Source of the DNA: Arthrobacter crystallopoietes
GTDB lineage: Bacteria; Actinomycetota; Actinomycetes; Actinomycetales; Micrococcaceae
Reading direction: 5' to 3'
Assembly (NCBI RefSeq): GCF_017603825.1
Contig: NZ_CP072014.1
Span: 248,001-312,000, forward strand
Length of the DNA: 64,000 nucleotides
The first letter of the stretch is position 1. Every line of letters begins with the position of its first letter. Of the stretch, positions 8,714-17,324 are shown piece by piece. Both the position numbers and the translations under genes were made by a program. The notes beneath the pieces are model-generated. The model worked only from the letters and a program-made list of their open reading frames with translations, ran no database searches and was not told the DNA's origin.

Positions 8714-10324
8714 CTAGATAACGGGTGTGGCCGGGGCAGGTTGCGCGGCAGACGAGACCGGTCTCTGCACGGCCAGCGAAGCCAGCTCGGGCATGTATTC
8801 ACTCAGCGCCTGCATGGCGCCTTGTTCTCCTGCGGCCGTCGTCGCGGCCGCGACGTAACGGTCCGGCCGGACAATCAGGACAACGTCGGTGCCGACAAGA
8901 GGTGCGAACGCGCCGGAAACGTCGCTGATCGCAATCGGTTCCGCCCCGCCGTCGTTATTTCCCGCGCTGTGCTGCTGAATCCGGACGCTTCCACCCGGAA
9001 GGAACCGCAGGCTAGCCCACCCGGAACCGAGCACTGTATCCAAGGGAACAGTATCCCCGGTAGCCAGCAGCACGTCAGGCTGCGAGAGCGAGCGTCCGAC
9101 AAGCGCAGAAGCTTCCTTGGGTACCTCTGCCGCAGGAGCAACCACACATCCGTCCATAAAATGGGGCTGCTTGAGGAATCTCATCCCGGTCAACCAGTTC
9201 TTCGCCGCAGGAACAATGCCGAGCGCCGTGATGAGCGTGTCCCGAATCGCCGTCAGGGCGGGGTTGACGTTCATGACAACTTTGCCGATCCGTTCTGACA
9301 GGCGCACCATATCAACGGCGTGCGGACGACGCTCAGCCGCGTACGTATCCACAAGCTTGTCGGTCCCGGTGCCATGCACGTTCGCGGCGACCTTCCACGC
9401 CAGGTTGGCGACGTCGCGAACGCCGGCGTTCAGCGCTTGTCCGGCGAAGGGCGGCATCATGTGCGCGGCGTCTCCGGCCAGCAGGACATGTCCCACCCGG
9501 TAATTCAAGACGACCCGCTGGTGCGCGACGTACACTGCAGCGCGCCGGATGTCCTCGGCAACGATCTCCTGGAACGGCGCTATCAGCTTGATGATCGATT
9601 CCGGCTGGGTGACCGCTTGTGCGTCATCCCCCGGCAGCAGCATGAACTCGTAACGGCGTCGCCCTTTGACGCCGGGAACGACGACGGCGGGCCGCCTGCC
9701 GTTGCAATGGAACTCGGCAAACCGTTCCGGTTCACCCGGGCTGTTGACAATGTCCGCGACAATCCACTTCTGGACCTGGGTGGATCCTTCCATCGGAAGG
9801 CCGAGCTGGGAACGGACCGGACTACGCCCGCCGTCGCATGCGATGATCCACTTAGCTCGGACTTTCCACTTGCCACCGTCGTCGATCAGTACGGTTTCGG
9901 TGCCGTCGCGGCTATCATCAATCCGGAAGGCCTCCGTGTTGAAGCGGATGTCGACCAGTTCCCGCTCACGAGCAGCCTCTAGCAGCAGCGATTCCATCAC
10001 CGGCTGATCAAACTGGGACTTGCCAGGCTGACCCAATCGGGGACTCGCCGGGCGCACTTCCGCCAGCAACTGGCCCTTACGGCCGAAATAGCGGGCCCCC
10101 GTATCCATCAACATTTCCGGGGCGAGCCCGTCCATGATGCCGATCTGCTGCATCACGCGCAGCGTTTCATCGGTGACGCTGATGGCCCGGGGCTCATCGC
10201 TGGTACCGCTGTTGCGCTCAACAACCATGACGCGTACGCCCTGATCGGCCAGCAGGTTCGCCGCAGTCAAACCAATAGGTCCGGCTCCGATAACCAACAC
10301 ATCAGTTTCCAGAAGATTTTCCAT
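8714..10324 (-). CDS. FAD-dependent aromatic hydroxylase (PheA/TfdB/MhpA family)
   Basis: A 536-residue class A flavoprotein monooxygenase. The N-terminal FAD motif is VIGAGPIGLTAANLL, the DG motif is ACDGGRSPVRSQLG, and the GD motif is LLAGDAAHMMPPFAGQALN. The extra C-terminal domain matches the length of phenol/3-hydroxyphenylpropionate hydroxylases. It should hydroxylate a phenolic ring using NAD(P)H and O2, giving a catechol-type product for the nearby extradiol dioxygenase. Start is ATG 10324 with AAGGA seven bases upstream; the preceding in-frame TTG is less likely. The C-terminal domain carries an NNDGG insert encoded by a copy of the dispersed 11-mer (8946-8956). Confidence 0.9.
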   Translation of the reverse strand: MENLLETDVLVIGAGPIGLTAANLLADQGVRVMVVERNSGTSDEPRAISVTDETLRVMQQIGIMDGLAPEMLMDTGARYFGRKGQLLAEVRPASPRLGQPGKSQFDQPVMESLLLEAARERELVDIRFNTEAFRIDDSRDGTETVLIDDGGKWKVRAKWIIACDGGRSPVRSQLGLPMEGSTQVQKWIVADIVNSPGEPERFAEFHCNGRRPAVVVPGVKGRRRYEFMLLPGDDAQAVTQPESIIKLIAPFQEIVAEDIRRAAVYVAHQRVVLNYRVGHVLLAGDAAHMMPPFAGQALNAGVRDVANLAWKVAANVHGTGTDKLVDTYAAERRPHAVDMVRLSERIGKVVMNVNPALTAIRDTLITALGIVPAAKNWLTGMRFLKQPHFMDGCVVAPAAEVPKEASALVGRSLSQPDVLLATGDTVPLDTVLGSGWASLRFLPGGSVRIQQHSAGNNDGGAEPIAISDVSGAFAPLVGTDVVLIVRPDRYVAAATTAAGEQGAMQALSEYMPELASLAVQRPVSSAAQPAPATPVI

Positions 10325-10369
10325 CAAGATGTCCTTTCCGTTCCACAGGTCAGCGAGATGCGCCGAAGC

Positions 10370-11233
10370 CTAGGAGGCTAGTTCGACGGTGTTGCGCAGT
10401 ACGCCGAGGCCGGTGACCTCTACCTCCACGACATCACCCGCGGACAGAAGGCCGGGCGGCGTCATGAAGCGGCCGACGCCGCCCGGGGTGCCCGTAACGA
10501 TGACATCGCCCGGGGAAAGTTTGGTAAAGCCGGTGACGTAGCTGATCAGCTGCGGAATCGAGAAATACAGGTCGGCGACGGAAGCCTTCTGCCGGATCTC
10601 GCCGTTGACCCGCGTTTCAAGCGTCAGCTCCTTGACGTCGCCGAGATCCGGAGCGGGTACAAGGTATGGCCCGAATCCGCCGGTCCCGGGGAAGTTTTTG
10701 CCGGGAGTCCACTGGGTGGTGGCCAACTGCCAGTCACGAACACTGAAATCGTTGTAGGCGGCATAGCCAGCTACAAGGTCCATGGCGTCCTCTTCGGAAA
10801 CGTGGAAGCCTTCTTTGCCGACCACCAGTGCCATCTCGCCTTCGTAGTCGAATTCGTTGGTGGTTGCCGGCATCTGGGCGGCCTGCAGGTGCCCCATCTG
10901 GGAATCGGCGAAGCGGGTGAAGATGGTCGGAGCTTTCTGCTCCTTCTGGTGCGCGGCCTTGCCTGTCTCGTTTTGGTGGCTGCGGTAATTCACACCGATG
11001 CAGATGATTTTTCCGGGGTTGGTGATCGCGGGCAGAAACGTGATATCTTCCTCGTCCCGGGCTGGAGCCGCACGGAACTTATCACCGAGACCGCCGAACA
11101 GCCCCTGTTCGATCGCGGCACGCAACGTCGGAGCGAGATTCGATCCGCTGGGCCCCAAGTCGTAGGCCCGGCCATCTTCGATGATGCCCCAGGTCTCGGT
11201 GCCGTCTGCCGCAGTAAACGATGCGTAGTTCAA
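10370..11233 (-). CDS. Fumarylacetoacetate hydrolase family protein
   Basis: A 287-residue FAH-fold enzyme. Family signatures are ICIGVNYRSHQNETG, the metal-binding acidic pair in FDYEGEMALVVGKEG, YNDFSVRDWQ and VTGTPGGVGRFMTPP. FAH-family members cleave C-C bonds of acylpyruvates, hydrate oxopentenoates or decarboxylate oxaloacetate. In an aromatic meta-cleavage operon this one likely processes the ring-opened product. I chose the TTG start at 11233 because AAAGGA lies six bases upstream; the longer frame has an unlikely N-terminus. It precedes the FAD hydroxylase by 45 bp. Confidence 0.88.
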   Translation of the reverse strand: MNYASFTAADGTETWGIIEDGRAYDLGPSGSNLAPTLRAAIEQGLFGGLGDKFRAAPARDEEDITFLPAITNPGKIICIGVNYRSHQNETGKAAHQKEQKAPTIFTRFADSQMGHLQAAQMPATTNEFDYEGEMALVVGKEGFHVSEEDAMDLVAGYAAYNDFSVRDWQLATTQWTPGKNFPGTGGFGPYLVPAPDLGDVKELTLETRVNGEIRQKASVADLYFSIPQLISYVTGFTKLSPGDVIVTGTPGGVGRFMTPPGLLSAGDVVEVEVTGLGVLRNTVELAS

Positions 11234-11309
11234 AGGTGTTCCTTTCGCTGTGGCGGATTGCCATCCCGTGCGGCCCTGCCGCGGCTGCCACTGCGTGGCC
11301 GCCGTCACT

Positions 11310-11354
11310 AGCGTAGGAGGAGGAAAGTAGATTTGTCAACGGAAAATATATTTT
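11310..11354 (-). promoter_or_regulatory. Probable promoter and operator of the FAH-hydroxylase transcript
   Basis: On the minus strand TTGACA (11339-11334) and TACGCT (11315-11310) are spaced by 18 bp. Immediately upstream is the 12-bp palindrome AAAATATATTTT (11343-11354), a candidate site for the GntR regulator encoded just upstream. Confidence 0.5.
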
Positions 11355-11377
11355 TGCACCGACAATAGCTTTACGGT

Positions 11378-12055
11378 TTATCGAACTGCGGCTTCGCCGT
11401 GCACCAGTCCCGCCTCCAACACGACATCTACCGTGGTTTCGTAGTGGGCGCGCAACAAAGTCCCCAGCCGACCCGCCTCCCTGCCGAGCGCCGCCTCAAG
11501 AATGTCGGCATGTTCGCGCTCAACATCACGGTGCACGGCGGCGTCGGACGTTGCCGCCCAGCGGCGGTAAAGCTCGGTGGAATCTGCAAGGTTGTCTGCC
11601 AGCCGCAGCATGTGCACGCTGGCGCAGGGCTCCAGGAGCTTCGCGTGGAAGGCGCGGTGCATGGCAGTCCACTCAGCATTAATGCTCTCCGGTGCGTCCG
11701 GAAGACGCCGAGGCGTGCGGGAGAGCTGGTGGTGGGCCGCGATCAACTCGGACTCCCACTGCAGGTCCCCCCGCTCAACAGCCAATCGGGCAGCCAACGC
11801 CTCGGAGACGCAGCGCAGCTCGGTTATATCGCGCAGCTCCTGCAGGTCAAGCCTGCGAACGAAGAATCCGCGGTTGCGCTCGAAGGCCACCAGCCCATCG
11901 CCGTTCAGCTTGGTCAGCGCCTCCCTGACCACAGTGGAACTTGTCCCGAATTGCGCTGCCATAGCGGCGGGCGGAAGCCGCTCCCCCGGAGGCCACTGTC
12001 CGCCAAGAATGGCACTGCGGATCTGGTCGACTACTTGCATCCCGGCTTCCGCCAT
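11378..12055 (-). CDS. GntR-family transcriptional regulator, FCD subfamily
   Basis: A 225-residue regulator. The N-terminal winged helix-turn-helix (about 5-72) shows the GntR pattern LPPAAMAAQFGTSSTVVREALTKL followed by the wing GLVAFERNRGFFVR; the C-terminal all-helical FCD domain runs from about 78 with conserved acidic and histidine positions (HRAFHAKL). Such proteins bind operators as dimers and respond to small carboxylates. It lies inside the aromatic cluster, 80 bp after the dioxygenase gene, and probably controls that cluster. Start ATG 12055 with AAGG upstream. Confidence 0.88.
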   Translation of the reverse strand: MAEAGMQVVDQIRSAILGGQWPPGERLPPAAMAAQFGTSSTVVREALTKLNGDGLVAFERNRGFFVRRLDLQELRDITELRCVSEALAARLAVERGDLQWESELIAAHHQLSRTPRRLPDAPESINAEWTAMHRAFHAKLLEPCASVHMLRLADNLADSTELYRRWAATSDAAVHRDVEREHADILEAALGREAGRLGTLLRAHYETTVDVVLEAGLVHGEAAVR

Positions 12056-12135
12056 GCCCTGCCTTCCGCTGTGAAGTTCCTTGTGGCCCGTATTCTATCC
12101 GTGCAGCACGGCACTGCCCGGGTAGTGATGCGTAA

Positions 12136-13023
12136 TCAGCTGACTTTCGCCGCACGGTTGGTCACGGTGGGAATACCGAACGTGCGGAACTCCTGGGGGC
12201 GGAATGAGCTCCACATGTTGTACCAGTTCTCGTCCGCACCCCAAACCACCGGCGGGCGGGCGTCGTCGTAAATCTGCTCCAGATCCGTATAGAGTTCGAC
12301 GACTGCACCTGAGGTCTCTACATAGTAGGCAGCGATATTGTGGCCAGCCCCATGACGGACCGGCCCCCAGATGAGCTCGCGCCCAACTTGGTGCAGGCGG
12401 TCGCCGAGCTTGCCAAGATCCGCTATCGACTGGGTCTGCCAGGCATGATGGTGGAAAGTGCCCTCGCCCTTGATCAGCGCAATGCCATGGTGGTCCGGAT
12501 TGCACCGCATGAAGTAGGCGAAGTCGTCACCAATGACATCGGACAGTCGGAAGTCGAGCACCCGGTGCAGGAACTTCATCATTCCTGTCACGTCTTTGGG
12601 GTGGAAGTTGATGTGTCCGTAACGGTCCGGCCCGAAAGACAGCTGGGCAGGCACATCCGGCTGCATGTCGGTGTAAATTTCGAAGATCCAGCCTTCAGGA
12701 CCGACAAAGGTGAAACCATCCTGGACGCCAGCACTGACCGGCTTCTCGCTGATGACCGGAAGGCCTTCGTCCCGGACGCGCTGGCGGATAGTGCGGAGGG
12801 CATCGCCATCACGGGCGACCAAGCCGAGGCTATGGATACCATTAACATCGGATTCGACGTACACGAGCTCGTGGTGCACGCTTGCAGCAGCAAGGTAAAC
12901 CTCGCTGTCGGTCTTTTCGGTTACCCGCAGCCCGAGCAGTTGGGTGGCGTCAAAGATGGAACCTTGCAGGTCCGTGGTCTGGATGGCCACGTGCCCCATC
13001 TCGCTGATAAGTCCCCAGGACAT
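12136..13023 (-). CDS. Extradiol (catechol 2,3-dioxygenase-like) VOC-family dioxygenase
   Basis: A 295-residue protein with two vicinal-oxygen-chelate modules. The C-terminal module holds the presumed Fe(II) ligands: His in RYGHINFHP, His in the TFHHHAWQ segment and Glu in AVVELYTDLEQ, with the usual active-site Tyr in AAYYVE. These match BphC/2,3-dihydroxybiphenyl-type ring-cleavage dioxygenases. It should cleave a catechol next to a hydroxyl group with O2. It is the first gene of the minus-strand cluster that includes a regulator, an FAH hydrolase and an aromatic hydroxylase. GGGAG precedes ATG 13023. The natural substrate is not evident. Confidence 0.87.
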   Translation of the reverse strand: MSWGLISEMGHVAIQTTDLQGSIFDATQLLGLRVTEKTDSEVYLAAASVHHELVYVESDVNGIHSLGLVARDGDALRTIRQRVRDEGLPVISEKPVSAGVQDGFTFVGPEGWIFEIYTDMQPDVPAQLSFGPDRYGHINFHPKDVTGMMKFLHRVLDFRLSDVIGDDFAYFMRCNPDHHGIALIKGEGTFHHHAWQTQSIADLGKLGDRLHQVGRELIWGPVRHGAGHNIAAYYVETSGAVVELYTDLEQIYDDARPPVVWGADENWYNMWSSFRPQEFRTFGIPTVTNRAAKVS

Positions 13024-13314
13024 AGCCTTCTCCCTTCAGCCGCCCAAAAGTCGGCCTCGCCATTGATTCCTTCCACATTATCGTGTCAAGAATCGATTAT
13101 CTAGGTTTTGTGCACTTTAGTTTTGGCGGCTGGAGCCGAGTCCCGCCTCCGATGGCTTGTTATCACGGGACGCAGCTGCACCGTCAGCGGCGCTTGCCGC
13201 CAGCCCACGGACATAAGGGCAGCGAGTATGGCCAGAAGTCGGCGAACGGCCTGCTCGTTTTTGCGCTGGACCCCGTCGGCAGGCGGGGTGGTACCTATAT
13301 GGGCGCAAGGTTTG
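13024..13314. other. Spacer upstream of the dioxygenase; no gene recognised
   Basis: It contains the promoter side of the dioxygenase (AT-rich 13070-13105) and about 200 bp of apparently noncoding or decayed sequence leading into the remnant at 13315. Confidence 0.4.
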
Positions 13315-13404
13315 CTCAAGCAGCGTAACGACATCCAGGACGCCACCATGGGTCGCGCTGCCGGCGCCACTGTTGTCAAGAACTTCAACACCATTATCGG
13401 CTGA
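13315..13404 (+). pseudogene. 3'-terminal remnant of an unidentified gene
   Basis: A plus-strand frame reads LLKQRNDIQDATMGRAAG and ends VVKNFNTIIG-stop. Codons are strongly GC-biased (CAG CGT AAC GAC ATC CAG), unlike the sequence before it, and it runs straight into the terminator at 13407. This looks like the tail of a core gene whose 5' part was replaced. I do not recognise the family. Confidence 0.4.
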
Positions 13405-13406
13405 TT

Positions 13407-13454
13407 ACGACGGCGGGTGCCCGGCTCGTTGTGAGCCGGGCACCCGCCGTCGTT
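13407..13454. terminator. Long hairpin terminator built from an inverted pair of the 11-mer repeat
   Basis: A perfect stem of about 21 bp with the loop GTTGT. Both feet are copies of the dispersed word: ACGACGGCGG at 13407-13416 and its complement CCGCCGTCGTT at 13444-13454. It separates the plus-strand remnant from gap, whose 3' end is at 13470, and could stop both. Confidence 0.85.
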
Positions 13455-13469
13455 GTTCGGAAATATTGG

Positions 13470-14501
<1,032 letters not shown>

Positions 14502-14523
14502 TCAAGCGCGGCGAGCGCCATTT

Positions 14524-14538
14524 ATTTAGTATCTAAAT
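14524..14538. promoter_or_regulatory. Candidate ROK operator ATTTAG-TAT-CTAAAT
   Basis: A perfect 6-bp inverted repeat with a 3-bp centre in the gap/ROK divergent promoter. AT-rich dyads of this shape are typical for NagC/XylR-like ROK repressors. Confidence 0.6.
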
Positions 14539-14593
14539 TTAAACTCCATTACTATTGTCTTGAACAACCGGCCCGACGTCAAGAGGAACTTTC

Positions 14594-15811
14594 GTGGACA
14601 AGACAGCCAGCACTCCGCAGGCCTTGCGGCGGACCAATCTGAAGGCCGTTCTGGAGGTTATGCGCGACGCCGGGGCGATGACGGGAACGGATCTGATCGA
14701 AGCAACCGGGCTGACCAGGGCCACCGTGATCGCGGTCTGCGACGACCTGATCCGCCGTGGCTGGGTGCGCGAGCTGGAGGGTGACCGCAGCTCAGGCACA
14801 CAGAAGGGCCGCCCCGCACGCCGGTTCGAGTTCAACGCTTCCGCAGGGTGCGTCCTGGGGCTTGATGTCGGCATGGCCACCGTCACCGTCATGGTCGCCG
14901 GGCTCACCGGGCAGATGCTCGGCCGGGCGGCGGAGCGCTTCAGCAAGACGGCCAATGAGTCCGAACGGCGTGCCACCATTGCCCGGACCACCGATCGCGC
15001 CCTAACGGAAGCCGGCCTGCCGCACTCGGCCGTGCTCGCCGTCGGGATCGGGCTGTCCACTGCAGTGGACCGTCACGGCAACATCACCAAGGGCCTGCAG
15101 CTGAGTGAGCATTTTGACATCGGCCTGCAGACGGAGCTGTGGCAAGAGCACGGCTGGCCGGTCCTGCTGGAGAACGATGCGAACCTGGCCGCCCTGGGCG
15201 AGCACTGGCGCGGCGTCGGCGCCGGAGTCGATGATCTTGCCGTTATGTTGGCGGGTGAACGCCTCGGTACCGGACTGATCGAGTCGGGCCGGCTGCTCCA
15301 CGGCAGCAACGGCGGGGCGGGCGAAGTAGGCACGCTGGAACTGGTCGACGGCGTCGGCAGCCAGGACGGCATCGCCCGCCTCGCCCGGCACTGGGGCACC
15401 GCCGCACTGGCCGAGGGCAAGCCCACGCTGATCCGGGACCTGGTGGGCCCGCACACGACGCGTGTCTCCGCAAGGTTTGTATTCGAGGCAGCGGCCAAAG
15501 ATGACCCCGTCGCACAGGAGATCCTCGAACGCATCGGCCGCCGTATGGCGCGAGTCATCTCCCTGCTCGGCACCTTCCTGAACCCGGAAATGGTGGTCAT
15601 CGGCGGCGCCGTATCCGCCTCGGCCACCGCCCTGCTGCCGACCATCAGCGCGGAACTTCCGCGGCTGACCGGAACCCCGCCGCGCGTCGCCGTCTCCGAG
15701 CTGGGCGACGCGATCGTCGCGACGGGTGCGGTCCGGCTCGCCCTTACCTATGTGGAAGACAACGCGCTGGCGCTCACTCCGGCCGGCGCCTGGCAGCGAG
15801 CCCGACTGTGA
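14594..15811 (+). CDS. ROK-family transcriptional regulator
   Basis: A 405-residue protein with an N-terminal winged helix-turn-helix (about 10-60: LEVMRDAGAMTGTDLIEATGLTRATV) and a ROK sugar-kinase-like domain from about 80 (GLDVGMATVTV, ENDANLAALGE, the glycine-rich HGSNGGAGEVGTLE). The ENDAN aspartate is kept but the usual cysteine-rich ROK zinc motif is not visible, as in many ROK regulators that lost kinase function. It likely senses a sugar and represses by binding the dyad upstream. GTG start at 14594 with GAGGA six bases before. Targets may include itself, gap and the downstream carboxypeptidase. Confidence 0.88.
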   Translation: MDKTASTPQALRRTNLKAVLEVMRDAGAMTGTDLIEATGLTRATVIAVCDDLIRRGWVRELEGDRSSGTQKGRPARRFEFNASAGCVLGLDVGMATVTVMVAGLTGQMLGRAAERFSKTANESERRATIARTTDRALTEAGLPHSAVLAVGIGLSTAVDRHGNITKGLQLSEHFDIGLQTELWQEHGWPVLLENDANLAALGEHWRGVGAGVDDLAVMLAGERLGTGLIESGRLLHGSNGGAGEVGTLELVDGVGSQDGIARLARHWGTAALAEGKPTLIRDLVGPHTTRVSARFVFEAAAKDDPVAQEILERIGRRMARVISLLGTFLNPEMVVIGGAVSASATALLPTISAELPRLTGTPPRVAVSELGDAIVATGAVRLALTYVEDNALALTPAGAWQRARL

Positions 15812-15907
15812 GACATTTGCCCACGGCAACGGCTTTTTTCGTGCAGAACGTCTGCTGACAGACGTCGGCTCTGGTGGATCTGCGGGCGGTCGATTAGGTT
15901 CGGATGT

Positions 15908-15935
15908 GGCCATTGGTTTTTCCCAACCAATGGCC
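15908..15935. repeat. Perfect 11-bp hairpin in the leader of the M14 carboxypeptidase
   Basis: Arms 15908-15918 and 15925-15935 are fully complementary around TTTCCC. It lies between the ROK gene end and the carboxypeptidase start; a smaller 7-bp hairpin is at 15848-15865. It may be a terminator of the ROK gene or an operator; there is no T run after it. Confidence 0.6.
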
Positions 15936-15995
15936 TCGCGGTGTCCGGCCCCAACCGGCGGCGCGATCATTCGCCTAACCTTTGGAGGACATGCA

Positions 15996-17183
15996 GTGAC
16001 GCACTACCCCCAGCCCCAGACGGGCTCCCGGCCCAAGCGGTACCGCGCTCTCGCAGCCGCCGCATCCATCGCCGTCGTACTCCCCTTCGGTTCGCTGGCC
16101 CCGGCGGCGGCCGACGCGAACTTCCCCTCACCCGAGGGGCAGACCAACATTTCGAGCATCCTCACCTACTCGGACGTGGTGGCCGAGCTGCAGAAGCTTG
16201 AGCAGACCAGCCGCTACGACATGGATGCCTTCACGCTGGAAGAAGCCGGCATGCAGGTCAGCACGTCGGAGCAGGGCCGCGACCTGTATGTGGCCACGGT
16301 CGGCAGCGGCGAGAAACATGTGTGGGTGCAGGGTCGGATCCACGGCAACGAGCCCTACGGCACGGACTCCATCCTGACGCTGCTCAAGGACCTGGGCAGC
16401 AACGGTTCCGCAGACTACTCCCTGCTGCGCGAGAAGTTCACCTTCCATTTCATCCCGATGTACAACCCGGACGGGTCGGAGGCGAACATCCGCCACACGG
16501 TCCTCTGGGATCAGGAGACGGACGCGCCTGAGCTAAGCGCGGACGGCAAGCAGCAGCGGATCGACTTGAACCGGGACTGGACGGCGGATGGTTTTGTGGC
16601 CGACGAGTCGCTGGCGTTCTATGAGTACTGGGCCACGGTCAAGCCGGACTTCGGGATCGACATCCACCACCAGGGCCTGAAGAAGGAGTGGGGAACCGGC
16701 GACGATGTCACGCTTTCGCTGGGCATCTCGCTGGCTCCCGGCGGGCCCACGCTGCCTGGGATAGAGAACGGCGCCTACGACGTACTGACCCGCCAGATGC
16801 ACGTCTATGTCTACGACCAGCTGACCAAGTACGGCTCCATCAACATGGACCGCTACCAGGTGGGCGATGGCCTGGAAATCGACATCAAGGGCGGCGTGGT
16901 TTCGGCCATGATGCTCGGTCTCAATTACCAGAACCTCAACCCGCAGGGCCACTCCAACCCGGTGGTGTTCTTCGAGACCTCCGGCAACACGTCCGACGGC
17001 AGCCTCGGCCAGAAGGCGCGCGGCAAGTCCGTCCGACAGAACGTGCTGGCGATGAAGGAACTGCTGCTGGGCCTGGCCACGGGCGAAGTGCAGCAGGCCG
17101 ACGCCGAACGCTGGGAAGACATTCCGCACCAGCCGGTCAACGGCTACCAGACGGACTACGCGGGAGTCATGCCGCTCCCGTAA
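15996..17183 (+). CDS. Secreted M14-family zinc carboxypeptidase
   Basis: A 395-residue exported metallopeptidase. A signal peptide (basic PKRYR, hydrophobic core, cleavage near PAAADA) covers about residues 1-38. The zinc site is HGNE (RIHGNEPYG) plus the later DIHHQ histidine; the catalytic glutamate is in VVFFETSGNT. The family removes C-terminal amino acids or acts on cell-wall peptides outside the cell. GTG start at 15996 with GGAGGA six bases upstream; an upstream in-frame extension lacks a signal-like start. It is followed by a terminator carrying the 11-mer repeat. Confidence 0.87.
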   Translation: MTHYPQPQTGSRPKRYRALAAAASIAVVLPFGSLAPAAADANFPSPEGQTNISSILTYSDVVAELQKLEQTSRYDMDAFTLEEAGMQVSTSEQGRDLYVATVGSGEKHVWVQGRIHGNEPYGTDSILTLLKDLGSNGSADYSLLREKFTFHFIPMYNPDGSEANIRHTVLWDQETDAPELSADGKQQRIDLNRDWTADGFVADESLAFYEYWATVKPDFGIDIHHQGLKKEWGTGDDVTLSLGISLAPGGPTLPGIENGAYDVLTRQMHVYVYDQLTKYGSINMDRYQVGDGLEIDIKGGVVSAMMLGLNYQNLNPQGHSNPVVFFETSGNTSDGSLGQKARGKSVRQNVLAMKELLLGLATGEVQQADAERWEDIPHQPVNGYQTDYAGVMPLP

Positions 17184-17214
17184 GTCCGCCAAACCCTGAA
17201 CAAGCACTGCCAAC

Positions 17215-17260
17215 AACGACGGCGGACGGCCGGCTTGGATGCTGGACGTCCGCCGCCGTT
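17215..17260 (+). terminator. Terminator hairpin with 11-mer repeat arms
   Basis: Arms begin AACGACGGCGG (17215-17225) and end with CCGCCGCCGTT (17250-17260), one mismatch from a perfect inverted pair. It lies 32 bp after the carboxypeptidase stop. Confidence 0.78.
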
Positions 17261-17324
17261 CATTGTGCTTTGACGTTCCAGGCTCTACGTTGAATGGACC
17301 GCATTCCAAACCGCAGGAGCGGGC

